Of a stretch of DNA of 64,000 nt, positions 6,942 to 15,649 are shown piece after piece. The notes below the pieces were generated by a model that was not told where the DNA came from, ran no database searches, and saw only the letters and a list, made by a program, of their open reading frames with translations. The DNA comes from UBA2357 sp002344625 (lineage in GTDB: Bacteria; Pseudomonadota; Gammaproteobacteria; Burkholderiales; Rhodocyclaceae). The stretch is taken from assembly GCA_937995335.1 (NCBI GenBank), contig CALKIH010000009.1, positions 1 through 64,000 of the forward strand. Reading direction: 5' to 3'. Positions within the stretch are counted from its first letter, which is position 1. Each line of letters begins with the position of its first letter. The position numbers and the translations under genes are program-made.

Positions 6942-8024
6942 TCAGCCGCCGATATACGACATTTCGATCTTGCGCTGGCGCGCGGTGTTGGCGGTGCGGA
7001 TCTCGGAGTAGCGATCCCCGCGCGCCGCCCATACCGCCGCGATGGCGCGGTCGAGCGCGGCATCGTCGCCATCGTCGCGCAAGCGTGCACGCAGATCGTG
7101 CCCGTTGTGCGCGAACAGACAGGTGAACAGCTTGCCCTCGGTCGACAGCCGGACGCGGGTACAGGTCGAACAGAACGCCTGGGTCACCGACGATATCACG
7201 CCGATTTCGCCCGAACCGTCGGCATAGCGCCAGCGCTCGGCCACCTCGCCGACATAATTGGGGCCGACCGGCTCGAGCGGAAACACCGCATGGATGCGTT
7301 CGATGATTTCGCGCGAGGGCACGACTTCGTCCATTTTCCAGCCGTTCGAACTGCCGACGTCCATGAACTCGATGAAGCGCACGATATGGCCGCTGCCCTT
7401 GAAATGACGCGCCATGTCGACCACGCCGCGGTCGTTGGCGCCGCGCTTCACCACCATGTTGATCTTGATCGGACCCAGGCCGGCCGCGGCGGCGGCGGCG
7501 ATGCCCGCGAGCACGTCGGCCACCGGGTAGTCGGCATCGTTCATTGCCCTGAAGGTGGCGTCGTCGATGGAATCGAGGCTGACGGTGACCCGATCCAGCC
7601 CGGCATAGCGCAGGCGCCGCGCCAGCTTGGGTAACAACACGCCGTTGGTGGTGAGGGTGATCTCGACACCCGGCAAGCCGGCCAGTTGAGCGATCAATTG
7701 GTCGACGTCCTTGCGCAGCAGCGGCTCGCCGCCGGTAATGCGCAACTTGCGCACCCCGCGCGCCACGAACACGCGTGCCACCCGCGTGATCTCTTCGAAC
7801 GAAAGCAGCGCATTGCGTGGCAGGAACGCGTAGTCCTTGTCGAACACCGAGCGCGGCATGCAATAGACGCAGCGAAAATTGCACCGGTCGGTGACCGAAA
7901 TGCGCAGGTCGCGCATCGCGCGCCCGCGCTGGTCGAAGAGCGGGCCGGCGCTGGGATGGCGGGCGGCGCTCGACGACGCGCTCGGCGGCGAATGAAATGC
8001 GGAGTGGATCGGTATGGTTTTCAT
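6942..8024 (-). CDS. moaA: GTP 3',8-cyclase MoaA (molybdenum cofactor biosynthesis)
   Basis: A 360-residue radical-SAM enzyme that starts molybdopterin synthesis by converting GTP to 3',8-cyclo-7,8-dihydro-GTP, which MoaC then processes. The N-terminal [4Fe-4S] motif CNFRCVYC (CX3CX2C) and the C-terminal cluster motif CSTC...KLFTC (CX2CX13C) are intact, and the protein ends in the conserved GG. The ATG at 8024 was chosen because it leaves a normal N-terminal extension; the frame stays open upstream, so the exact start is uncertain. No other moa genes are nearby. Confidence 0.95.
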   Translation of the reverse strand: MKTIPIHSAFHSPPSASSSAARHPSAGPLFDQRGRAMRDLRISVTDRCNFRCVYCMPRSVFDKDYAFLPRNALLSFEEITRVARVFVARGVRKLRITGGEPLLRKDVDQLIAQLAGLPGVEITLTTNGVLLPKLARRLRYAGLDRVTVSLDSIDDATFRAMNDADYPVADVLAGIAAAAAAGLGPIKINMVVKRGANDRGVVDMARHFKGSGHIVRFIEFMDVGSSNGWKMDEVVPSREIIERIHAVFPLEPVGPNYVGEVAERWRYADGSGEIGVISSVTQAFCSTCTRVRLSTEGKLFTCLFAHNGHDLRARLRDDGDDAALDRAIAAVWAARGDRYSEIRTANTARQRKIEMSYIGG

Positions 8025-8234
8025 GGTGTCTGGTTTCGCGGTCTCGTGCGCAGCGACCGTGCTGCTCATCGCCGGCCGGGCAATCGACCATGGGCAAGGC
8101 GTGCGGGTTCTGCCGCGCTTCCTGTTAGGATTATCGACACACCACAGCCGGCACGCAAGGCGAAGCCGCCGGCATGGCTGTGGACAACGACAAGACGCGG
8201 TGCGCCGAACGCGCCGCTCCGGGAGAAAAACTAC

Positions 8235-10652
8235 ATGCCGCACCCCGCCGGCCTAGCCGCCGACCTGATGCGCACCCGCTGTGACGAGGTGCTGCTTGAT
8301 TTCGACACCACGGCCGAATTGGCCGATCTGCCCGGGGGCCTGGGCCAGGCGCGCGCCGAAGAGGCGCTGCGCTTCGGGCTCGCGATGCACCAGCCGGGCT
8401 ACCATGTCTTCGTGCTGGGCGAGTCGGGTACCGGCCGGCATGCGACCACGTTGAGGCTGGTGCGCGAATTTGCCGCGGATGGCGAGATTCCGCCGGATCT
8501 GTGCTACGTGCACGATTTCGCCGACCCGTTGCGCCCGCGGCTGGTTCGCGTGCCTGCCGGTCGTGGCGAGGCCTGGCGTACGGACATGCAGGCGCTCATC
8601 CGCGAACTCGGCCCGGCAATCGAGGCCGCGCTCGCAAGCGAGACCCACACGAGCCGTATCGAAGCACTGCAGGAAGCGCACAAGGCCCGCGAAGAAAACG
8701 CCCTGCATGCCATCGGTGAGGCTTGCGGCCAAGAGGGCGTGGCCCTGATCCGAACGCCTGACGGGTTCGTATTCGCGCCCACGGATGGCAACGAAACACT
8801 TTCGCCGGAAGCGTTCGAAGCTCTTCCCGAGGCGCGCCGCGCCGAGATCGAGGCGGTCGTCGACACATGGAGTGACCGCCTGAGCGACCAGCTCGCCGCG
8901 TTCCCGGGCTGGCGCAAGGCCTTGCAGGACGCGTGCACGCGTGCTGAGCGCGAAGCGCTGGAACCCACGATCGCCCATCTCATGACCAATGTGAGGGTTC
9001 GCTACGCCGATCTCGACGCGGTGCAGCGTTTTCTCGACGCGGTATGCAAGGATTTGCTCGAAGGCGGTGCCGACGCCTTGCCCGATGACGAGGACGAGGC
9101 GCACGACGCCGACTCGCGGGCGCGTTTTCATCGCTACGAGGTTAACCTGCTGGTGAGCCATGCGGCCACCCGGGGGGCGCCCATCGTGTGTGAGGACAAT
9201 CCCACGTTCGGCAATCTGATCGGGCGCGTCGAGCATGTGGCCCACATGGGCGCCCTGGTCACCAATTTCAAGCTGGTCCGCCCCGGTGCCCTGCATCGCG
9301 CATGCGGCGGCTATCTGGTGGTGGATGCGGAGCGCCTGCTCACCCAGCCATTCGCCTGGGAGGCGCTCAAACGCACGATCCGCGCCGGGCAGATCACCAT
9401 CGAACCGCCGCCCGAGGCACAGGGCTGGAGTGCGACGCTCACCCTCAGCCCCGAGCCGGTTCCATGCCAGCTGAAGGTGGTGGTGATCGGCGATCGCGAC
9501 GTTTTCTACCTGTTGAGCGATCAGGATCCCGACTTTGCCGAACTGTTCAAGGTCGCGGCCGACTTCGACGACGATCTGCCGCGCACAGCGGAAAACGTCG
9601 CCCATTTTGCCCGCTTGATGGCGACGCTCGCGCGCAAGGCCGGACTGTTGCCCTTCGATCGCAGCGCCATCGCCCGCATGGTCGAGCAGAGCACCCGGAT
9701 TGCCGAGGATGCCGGGCGCTTGTCGTTACGCACCCGCCTGCTCGCAGACATCATGCGCGAGGCGGATTTTCATGCCCGTTCGGCGTGCCTCGGCAAAGTC
9801 GATGGTGAGCAAGTGGATATTGCGATCGCCGCGCAGATGCGGCGCTTCGGGCGCTATTCCGAGCGCGTGCTCGATTCGATGCTGGATGGCACGATACTGA
9901 TCTCGACCGACGGCGAACGTGCCGGCCAGATCAACGCGCTGGTCGTCGTCGAGATGTCCGAGGCATTCTTCGGCCACCCGATGCGGATCACCGCGACGGT
10001 GCGCATGGGCGACGGGGATGTGGTCGATATCGAGCGCGAAATCGAGCTGGGCGGGGCGATCCACTCGAAAGGCGTGCTGATCCTGTCAGCGTTCATCGCC
10101 GCTCGCTATGCGCGCCATCAACCGCTCTCCCTGTCCGCCAGCCTGGTGTTCGAGCAGTCGTATGCGCCGGTCGAAGGCGATTCGGCATCGCTGGCCGAGC
10201 TTTGCGCACTGTTGTCGGCGCTCGCGGATGCGCCGATCCGTCAGTCGCTCGCGGTCACCGGCTCGGTGAACCAGTTCGGCGAGGCCCAGGTGGTCGGAGG
10301 GGTGAACGAGAAGATCGAAGGCTTCTTCGACCTGTGCGCTGCGCGTGGCTTGACCGGTGAGCAAGGCGTGATCATTCCGGCGGCTAGCGTACGCCATCTG
10401 ATGCTGCGCAACGATGTCGTCGAGGCTGCACGCCAGGGCCGCTTCCATGTTTATCCCGTGCGTGGGGTAGACGAAGCGATCGAAATCCTGACCGGGGTGC
10501 CCGCTGGCGTGGCCGACTCCAAGGGAATCATGCCGCGCGGATCGATCAACGAACGGGTCGCCAGCGCGCTGGCGGGCATGACAGCCGCCACCCACGCGCG
10601 CAGCAGTGCGGGCCGGGGCGCGCGCCACCGGCGCCGGCAGGAGGAATGTTGA
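8235..10652 (+). CDS. Lon-family AAA+ protease (LonB/YcbZ-like)
   Basis: An 805-residue protein with an N-terminal ATP-binding region (GESGTGRHATTLRLVREF, a Walker-A-like loop), a long helical insert and a C-terminal Lon proteolytic domain. The catalytic dyad is Ser650 (EGDSASL) and Lys693 (GGVNEKIEGFF), 43 residues apart as in E. coli Lon. It lacks the Lon N-terminal substrate domain and matches the AAA_32 group of Lon-like proteins. SD GGGAG lies 9 nt before the ATG. It is divergent from moaA, with 210 nt between the two starts. Confidence 0.9.
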   Translation: MPHPAGLAADLMRTRCDEVLLDFDTTAELADLPGGLGQARAEEALRFGLAMHQPGYHVFVLGESGTGRHATTLRLVREFAADGEIPPDLCYVHDFADPLRPRLVRVPAGRGEAWRTDMQALIRELGPAIEAALASETHTSRIEALQEAHKAREENALHAIGEACGQEGVALIRTPDGFVFAPTDGNETLSPEAFEALPEARRAEIEAVVDTWSDRLSDQLAAFPGWRKALQDACTRAEREALEPTIAHLMTNVRVRYADLDAVQRFLDAVCKDLLEGGADALPDDEDEAHDADSRARFHRYEVNLLVSHAATRGAPIVCEDNPTFGNLIGRVEHVAHMGALVTNFKLVRPGALHRACGGYLVVDAERLLTQPFAWEALKRTIRAGQITIEPPPEAQGWSATLTLSPEPVPCQLKVVVIGDRDVFYLLSDQDPDFAELFKVAADFDDDLPRTAENVAHFARLMATLARKAGLLPFDRSAIARMVEQSTRIAEDAGRLSLRTRLLADIMREADFHARSACLGKVDGEQVDIAIAAQMRRFGRYSERVLDSMLDGTILISTDGERAGQINALVVVEMSEAFFGHPMRITATVRMGDGDVVDIEREIELGGAIHSKGVLILSAFIAARYARHQPLSLSASLVFEQSYAPVEGDSASLAELCALLSALADAPIRQSLAVTGSVNQFGEAQVVGGVNEKIEGFFDLCAARGLTGEQGVIIPAASVRHLMLRNDVVEAARQGRFHVYPVRGVDEAIEILTGVPAGVADSKGIMPRGSINERVASALAGMTAATHARSSAGRGARHRRRQEEC

Positions 10653-10837
10653 TTGAACACCGCCTGGATCGGCATGTGGCCGGGGCCGAAGATGGCCTGC
10701 CTGGAATGGCTCACGCGTGCCGCTACACGTGCGCATGTCGGGCCGGCGTCCGGTCGATCGACCACGATTCATGGCCGGCGGATGAGGGGCGTGATCCGGG
10801 CCAGTTTTGGCCAAGTGGCGCGATATTTCGAAAAAAA

Positions 10838-10901
10838 CAGAATGATATTCTGTATTTGTTCGACACATCCGAGCACTGGCTTGGGTAGGATGAGTGCTCG
10901 G
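10838..10901 (+). promoter_or_regulatory. Two palindromes upstream of a small ORF
   Basis: CAGAAT-GAT-ATTCTG (10838-10852) is an exact 6-bp inverted repeat. CCGAGCACT (10869-10877) and AGTGCTCGG (10893-10901) are exact 9-bp arms around 15 nt. The first looks like a repressor operator; the second could be an operator or, if transcribed, an RNA hairpin ending 11 nt before the AGGAGG ribosome site of the 66-residue ORF. No clear sigma-70 hexamer pair was found here. Confidence 0.5.
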
Positions 10902-10925
10902 CTTACAACAAGGAGGCTCAGACAC

Positions 10926-11126
10926 ATGAAGATAACGACGTCCGTCAAGCACGGTGCCGAGTATCTGTGCGTGAAGATCGGCGAGGTGGTGACCGCTATC
11001 GAGCAGGTTGCGGTGGTCAAAGGTCTTCCGATGTGGGAAGTCGAACGCAAACTGGGAGTCGGCGTGCGGAAGAGATTGATCGTCCCGGCTCGCTCGTTGC
11101 GGCCAATACAGGCTGCGATCGCGTAG
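10926..11126 (+). CDS. Small hypothetical protein (66 aa)
   Basis: An ATG preceded by a full AGGAGG with 10 nt spacing opens a 66-residue ORF with a basic second half (VERKLGVGVRKRLIVPARSLR). The sequence is not low-complexity and does not match a family I know. It is followed by a terminator hairpin at 11162-11190, so it appears to be a monocistronic unit with its own control region. The strong SD and isolated terminator argue for a real gene despite its size. Confidence 0.6.
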   Translation: MKITTSVKHGAEYLCVKIGEVVTAIEQVAVVKGLPMWEVERKLGVGVRKRLIVPARSLRPIQAAIA

Positions 11127-11161
11127 CGTTCAGGCGGCGCCCGTTGAGGCGACCGGAAAGA

Positions 11162-11190
11162 AAAATGCCACCCTTATCAGGTGGCATTTT
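11162..11190. terminator. Hairpin terminator, probably bidirectional
   Basis: AAAATGCCACC (11162-11172) and GGTGGCATTTT (11180-11190) pair perfectly around a 7-nt loop. A/T tracts flank both sides, so the hairpin can end the 66-residue ORF transcript on the plus strand and the tRNA-Asn transcript on the minus strand. Confidence 0.8.
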
Positions 11191-11201
11191 CGTTTGTAGT
11201 T

Positions 11202-11277
11202 TGGCTCCTCGACCTGGGCTCGAACCAGGGACCTACGGATTAACAGTCCGGCGCTCTACCGACTGAGCTATCGAGGA
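11202..11277 (-). tRNA. tRNA-Asn (GTT), downstream copy
   Basis: The minus strand forms a standard 76-nt tRNA: acceptor stem TCCTCGA pairing with TCGAGGA, D-arm AGCTCAGTCGGTAGAGC, anticodon loop CTGTTAA with anticodon GTT, T-arm with GGTTCGAGCC, and encoded CCA at the 3' end (11202-11204). It is identical to the second copy at 11330-11405 and lies 52 nt downstream of it, so both are probably cut from one precursor. Confidence 0.97.
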
Positions 11278-11329
11278 ACGGTACTCTCGGTGTCTGTTGA
11301 CCGCCGTGAGGCGGTTCAACGCAATATCT

Positions 11330-11405
11330 TGGCTCCTCGACCTGGGCTCGAACCAGGGACCTACGGATTAACAGTCCGGCGCTCTACCGACTGAGCTATC
11401 GAGGA
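11330..11405 (-). tRNA. tRNA-Asn (GTT), upstream copy
   Basis: Same 76-nt sequence as the copy at 11202-11277, including anticodon GTT and encoded CCA. The identical block extends to 78 nt (11329-11406), with unrelated DNA between and around the copies. It is the promoter-proximal gene of the pair. Confidence 0.97.
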
Positions 11406-11417
11406 ATTGAGCTCGGC

Positions 11418-11446
11418 ATTCTAGTTAATGCCGAGCGGTGAGTCAA
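11418..11446 (-). promoter_or_regulatory. Promoter of the tRNA-Asn pair
   Basis: On the minus strand TTGACT (11441-11446) and TAGAAT (11418-11423) are separated by 17 nt, a near-consensus sigma-70 promoter directed into the two tRNA genes. The perfect inverted repeat CTCGGCATT / AATGCCGAG (11412-11420 and 11427-11435) straddles the -10 and part of the spacer. Confidence 0.75.
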
Positions 11447-11474
11447 GTAAAGAGAGCGGTCGACGCGCTGGCTT

Positions 11475-12683
11475 TTACTTCGAAACGACCGCTGCGATGG
11501 CGCTTGCCACATAGCCGACATTCTTGGAATTGAGTGCGGCCAGGCAGATGCGACCGGTGGATACGGCATAGATGCCGAAATCCGACTTCAGCGCCTCGAC
11601 CTGAGCTGCGGTCAGCCCGGTGTACGAAAACATGCCGCGCTGCTTGATCACGAAGGAAAAGTCCTGCGCGACGCCGGCACCCTTCAGCGATTCGACCAGG
11701 CTGACTCGCATCTGGCGGATGCGCGCACGCATGCCGGCGAGTTCGTCCTCCCACAACTGGCGCAGTTCGGGCGAGTTGAGCACGGTTGCAACCACTGCAC
11801 CGCCGTGGGTCGGGGGATTGGAGTAGTTGGTGCGGATGACACGCTTGACCTGCGACATCACGCGGGTGGACTCGTCCTTGCTGGCGGTCACGATCGAAAG
11901 CGCGCCGACGCGCTCGCCGTAAAGCGAGAACGATTTCGAGAACGAGCTCGAAATGAAGAAATCCAGTTCGCTGGCCGCGAACAGGCGCACCGCGACTGCG
12001 TCCGCGTCGATGCCGTCGGCGAAACCCTGGTAAGCCATGTCGAGGAAGGGGACGAGATTGCGGCTGCGACACAGCTCGACCACTTCCGCCCATTGGGCAT
12101 CGCTCATGTCGGCGCCGGTCGGATTGTGGCAGCAGGCGTGCAATACGATGATCGAGCCGGCGGGCAAGCTGGCGAGCTTGGCCGTCATCGCGGCAAAGTC
12201 GACGCCGCGCGTGGCGGCGTCGTAGTAGGGGTAGTTTTCAACCGGGAAGCCGGCGGCTTCGAACAGCGCACGATGGTTTTCCCAGCTCGGATCGGAAATA
12301 TAGACCGTGGCGTCGGGGTTGAGGCGCATCAGGAAGTCGGCGCCGACCTTGAGCGCGCCGGTGCCACCCAGCGCTTCGATGGTGACCAGACGTCCGGCCG
12401 CAATCAGCGGGGACTCCTTGCCCAGAAGCAGGTTTTGCACTGCGGTGTTGTAGGCGGCCAGACCCTCGATGGGCTGGTAGCCGCGTGCCGGCATGGTTTC
12501 GAGACGTGCCTTTTCGGCGGCCTTGACCGCCGCCAGCAGGGGAATCTTGCCATTGTCGTCGTAATAGACACCGACGCCGAGGTTGACCTTCTCGGCTCGC
12601 GTGTCGGCGTTGTAGGCTTCGTTCAGACCGAGGATGGGGTCGCGGGGTGCCAATTCGACCTTGGCGAAGATTGATTCAGACAT
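11475..12683 (-). CDS. Aromatic amino acid / aspartate aminotransferase (class I)
   Basis: A 402-residue PLP-dependent class-I aminotransferase of the AspC/TyrB group. The Schiff-base lysine lies in SSSFSKSFSLYGERVGAL, and the LHACCHNPTGADMS and MAYQGFADGI segments and the C-terminal arginine motif (TGRICLAALN) are present. It interconverts aspartate or aromatic amino acids with their 2-oxo acids in the cytoplasm. Sequence alone does not separate AspC from TyrB. The ATG at 12683 gives the normal length; uvrB is divergent. Confidence 0.9.
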   Translation of the reverse strand: MSESIFAKVELAPRDPILGLNEAYNADTRAEKVNLGVGVYYDDNGKIPLLAAVKAAEKARLETMPARGYQPIEGLAAYNTAVQNLLLGKESPLIAAGRLVTIEALGGTGALKVGADFLMRLNPDATVYISDPSWENHRALFEAAGFPVENYPYYDAATRGVDFAAMTAKLASLPAGSIIVLHACCHNPTGADMSDAQWAEVVELCRSRNLVPFLDMAYQGFADGIDADAVAVRLFAASELDFFISSSFSKSFSLYGERVGALSIVTASKDESTRVMSQVKRVIRTNYSNPPTHGGAVVATVLNSPELRQLWEDELAGMRARIRQMRVSLVESLKGAGVAQDFSFVIKQRGMFSYTGLTAAQVEALKSDFGIYAVSTGRICLAALNSKNVGYVASAIAAVVSK

Positions 12684-12868
12684 GTGAGCTCCAGGGTTTG
12701 ACGCCTCGGCAATCAGGGGGTGAATCCGAGCGGGTGGATTCGATCTATGCTGCGTGCCTTGCGCCGGGATTTGGGAAATAATCGACGCTTTCGACCGGCC
12801 TCGGGGCTTGCGCACTTTCGGTGCGCGATGCACCAAAACGTGGCCGCGAACAAGACGGAAATTCTAGC

Positions 12869-14926
12869 ATGACAACTTCGAGCGGCACTCAAACGGTCGT
12901 GACCTTCGACGGCAGCCCGTTTCGCCTGCATCTGCCGTTTCCGCCCGCCGGCGACCAGCCGGCGGCGATCGCCAGACTGGCCGAAGGTATCGACGATGGT
13001 TTGATGTTCCAGACCCTGCTGGGCGTGACCGGCTCGGGCAAAACCTTCACGATGGCGAATGTGATCGCGCGCTGCGGTCGCCCGGCGCTGGTGCTGGCGC
13101 CCAACAAAACCCTTGCGGCGCAGCTCTATTCGGAGTTTCGCGAGTTCTTGCCCGAAAACGCGGTCGAGTACTTCGTGTCGTACTACGACTATTACCAGCC
13201 CGAAGCTTACGTGCCGTCACGCGATCTCTTCATCGAGAAGGATTCGAGTATCAACGAGCACATCGAGCAGATGCGCTTGTCGGCCACCAAGAGCTTGATG
13301 GAGCGCCGCGACGTCGTGATCGTCGGAACGGTTTCGTGCATCTACGGCATCGGTGATCCGGTGGACTACCATTCGATGGTGCTGCATCTGCGCGAGGGCG
13401 AGCGTATACCGCACCGCGATCTGATCCAGCGCCTGGTCGCCATGCAATACACGCGCTCGGACATCGATTTCAAGCGCGGCACCTTCAGGGTGCGGGGCGA
13501 TGTGATCGACATCTTTCCGGCGGAGAATGCCGAACTCGCCGTGCGGGTCGAGATGTTCGACGACGAGGTCGAGCATCTGACCTTGTTCGACCCGTTGACC
13601 GGGCACATGCGGCACAAGCTGTTGCGCTTCACCGTTTATCCGTCGAGCCACTACGTGACGCCGCGTGCCACGGTGCTGACCGCGATCGAGGCGATCAAGG
13701 ACGAGTTGCGCGAGCGCATCCAGACCTTCCAGCAGAGCCACAAACTGGTGGAGGCGCAGCGCATCGAGCAGCGTACCCGTTTCGACCTCGAGATGCTCAA
13801 CGAGATGGGTTTCTGCAAGGGTATCGAGAACTACTCGCGCCACATGTCGGGACGCGGGCCGGGCGAGGCACCGCCGACGCTGATCGATTACCTGCCGCCG
13901 GACGGGCTGCTGTTCGTCGACGAGTCGCATGTGACCATTCCGCAAGTGGGGGGGATGTACAAGGGCGACCGCGCGCGCAAGGAGAATCTCGTCGAGTACG
14001 GTTTTCGCCTGCCCTCGGCGCTCGACAACCGGCCGCTGCGCTTCGAGGAGTTCGAACGCCTGATGCCGCAGACGGTCTTCGTTTCGGCGACGCCGTCGAC
14101 TTACGAGTCGGAGCATCAGGGCCAGGTGGTCGAGCAACTGGTGCGTCCGACCGGGCTGATCGACCCGGCAGTCGAGATCAGGCCGGCCAGCACCCAGGTG
14201 GATGACTTGTTGTCCCAGGCCAAGCAGCGCATCGGCGCGGGCGAGCGGGTCTTGGTCACGACCCTGACCAAGCGCATGGCGGAGGATCTGACCGATTACC
14301 TGGTCGAGAACGGGCTCAAGGTGCGCTATCTGCATTCGGACATCGACACGGTGGAGCGGGTCGAAATCATTCGTGACCTGCGCCTCGGCGAATTCGACAT
14401 CCTGGTCGGGATCAACCTGTTGCGCGAGGGTATCGATATTCCCGAAGTCTCGTTGGTTGCGATCCTCGATGCCGACAAGGAGGGCTTCTTGCGCTCCGAG
14501 CGCTCGTTGATCCAGACCATCGGGCGCGCGGCCCGTCATATCAACGGCAAGGCAATTCTGTATGCCGATGTGGTGACGCGCTCGATGAAGGCGGCGATCG
14601 ACGAAACCGACCGTCGCCGCAACAAGCAGCTTGCCTTCAACGAGGCCAATGGTGTCGTGCCCCGGACCGTCTCCAAGCGCATCAAGGACATCATAGATGG
14701 AGTCTATGCGCCTGACGACGAGCGGGCCGCCCGGGTGACGGATTCGGCGCGCGTCGATTACGCGCTGATGGACGAGAAAGGTTTGGCCAGGGCGATCAAG
14801 AAACTCGAAAGGGAGATGCAGGAGCATGCCCGCAATCTCGAATTCGAGAAGGCCGCGGCCGCACGTGATGAACTCTTCAGGCTGCGCAACCGGGCGTTTG
14901 GCGCGGATCAGCATGGGAGCACCTGA
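12869..14926 (+). CDS. uvrB: UvrABC excinuclease subunit B
   Basis: A 685-residue helicase-like damage-verification subunit of nucleotide excision repair. Motifs: Walker A GVTGSGKTFTMANV, beta-hairpin region YYDYYQPEAYVPSRD that is inserted between DNA strands, DExx box LLFVDESHVTIPQ, helicase motif VI QTIGRAARHINGKA, and a C-terminal UVR domain (KLEREMQEHARNLEFEKAAA) that binds UvrC. The ATG at 12869 with GACGGAA upstream fits the family start. I found no clear SOS box in the 185 nt shared with the aminotransferase. Confidence 0.97.
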   Translation: MTTSSGTQTVVTFDGSPFRLHLPFPPAGDQPAAIARLAEGIDDGLMFQTLLGVTGSGKTFTMANVIARCGRPALVLAPNKTLAAQLYSEFREFLPENAVEYFVSYYDYYQPEAYVPSRDLFIEKDSSINEHIEQMRLSATKSLMERRDVVIVGTVSCIYGIGDPVDYHSMVLHLREGERIPHRDLIQRLVAMQYTRSDIDFKRGTFRVRGDVIDIFPAENAELAVRVEMFDDEVEHLTLFDPLTGHMRHKLLRFTVYPSSHYVTPRATVLTAIEAIKDELRERIQTFQQSHKLVEAQRIEQRTRFDLEMLNEMGFCKGIENYSRHMSGRGPGEAPPTLIDYLPPDGLLFVDESHVTIPQVGGMYKGDRARKENLVEYGFRLPSALDNRPLRFEEFERLMPQTVFVSATPSTYESEHQGQVVEQLVRPTGLIDPAVEIRPASTQVDDLLSQAKQRIGAGERVLVTTLTKRMAEDLTDYLVENGLKVRYLHSDIDTVERVEIIRDLRLGEFDILVGINLLREGIDIPEVSLVAILDADKEGFLRSERSLIQTIGRAARHINGKAILYADVVTRSMKAAIDETDRRRNKQLAFNEANGVVPRTVSKRIKDIIDGVYAPDDERAARVTDSARVDYALMDEKGLARAIKKLEREMQEHARNLEFEKAAAARDELFRLRNRAFGADQHGST

Positions 14927-15088
14927 AAGCCCGGAGGGGGTGGACAGGAGTTGGTCGGGTGATTTGGCGTGCGTAGTCGGCACGGTTTCAAGTGGAGGGC
15001 GAGGGCAGTGATCCTCAAGAAATTTCTGCGTCGTATCAGTGGGCTGAATGAAAACGGCGACGGAAGACAAAAAATGGGGGGGGAGGCT

Positions 15089-15559
15089 ATGAAACGAGTC
15101 TTATTCGTGTGCACGGGCAATATCTGCAGATCGCCAACGGCCGAGGGGGTTGCGCGCGCGCTCATCGAGCGGCGGGGACTGACTGGGGTGATCGAGGTCG
15201 ATTCGGCTGGGACCGAGGGTTACCATGTCGGCGCCGCGCCGGATCCGCGGGCGCGCAAGATCGCCCTGAAACGTGGATACGATCTTTCCGCGCTGCGTGC
15301 GCGCAAACTCGAAGTGCCGGATTTCCAGCGCTTCGACCTGCTGTTGGCGATGGATGAGGGGCATCGCGAGGCGATGGAGCGGATGTGTCCGCAGGTCTAT
15401 CGGCCGAAGATCGTGATGTTCATGCAGTACGCGCGCACCCACCGCCGCAGCGATGTGCCCGACCCCTATTACGGTGGCGATGCGGGCTTCGAGGCCGTGC
15501 TGGATTACTGTGAGGATGGGGTGGAGGGCTTGCTGGATACCTTGCAGCCGTCCGGCTGA
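15089..15559 (+). CDS. Low-molecular-weight protein tyrosine phosphatase
   Basis: A 156-residue cytosolic phosphatase of the LMW-PTP family. The P-loop CTGNICRS (C8-X5-R14) stands at the N-terminus and the general-acid motif DPYYGGD near the C-terminus. Targets may be phosphotyrosine proteins or small phosphoesters; there is no capsule or kinase gene nearby to suggest a partner. The start is the ATG behind GGGGAGG. The track of open frame upstream to 14969 is not needed for the fold. Confidence 0.92.
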   Translation: MKRVLFVCTGNICRSPTAEGVARALIERRGLTGVIEVDSAGTEGYHVGAAPDPRARKIALKRGYDLSALRARKLEVPDFQRFDLLLAMDEGHREAMERMCPQVYRPKIVMFMQYARTHRRSDVPDPYYGGDAGFEAVLDYCEDGVEGLLDTLQPSG

Positions 15560-15613
15560 GGCCGGGCGCGAACCCTCGGGTCCTTTTGGGCTCCGGCCCG
15601 GGGATGTGCGGCC

Positions 15614-15634
15614 CTGCCTGGTGCTGCCAGGCAG
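15614..15634. terminator. Hairpin between convergent phosphatase and rne genes
   Basis: CTGCCTGG and CCAGGCAG pair perfectly around TGCTG in the 90-nt gap between the two convergent stop codons. There is no T-tract on either side, so intrinsic termination is uncertain; it may simply protect mRNA 3' ends. Confidence 0.4.
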
Positions 15635-15649
15635 AGCCGCGGATGGTGC

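Noticed and set aside
5548..8097. 849-codon antisense ORF over rmuC and moaA
   Set aside because: It lies opposite two well-supported genes and its sequence is Arg/His/Ala-rich without any family match, as expected of a GC-rich mirror frame.
11202..11405. One tRNA-Asn copy as a pseudogene or integrase attachment fragment
   Set aside because: Both copies are full-length, identical and fold correctly with CCA; no integrase gene flanks them in the window.
12684..12868. LexA/SOS box upstream of uvrB
   Set aside because: No CTG-N10-CAG-type dyad is visible in the intergenic region.
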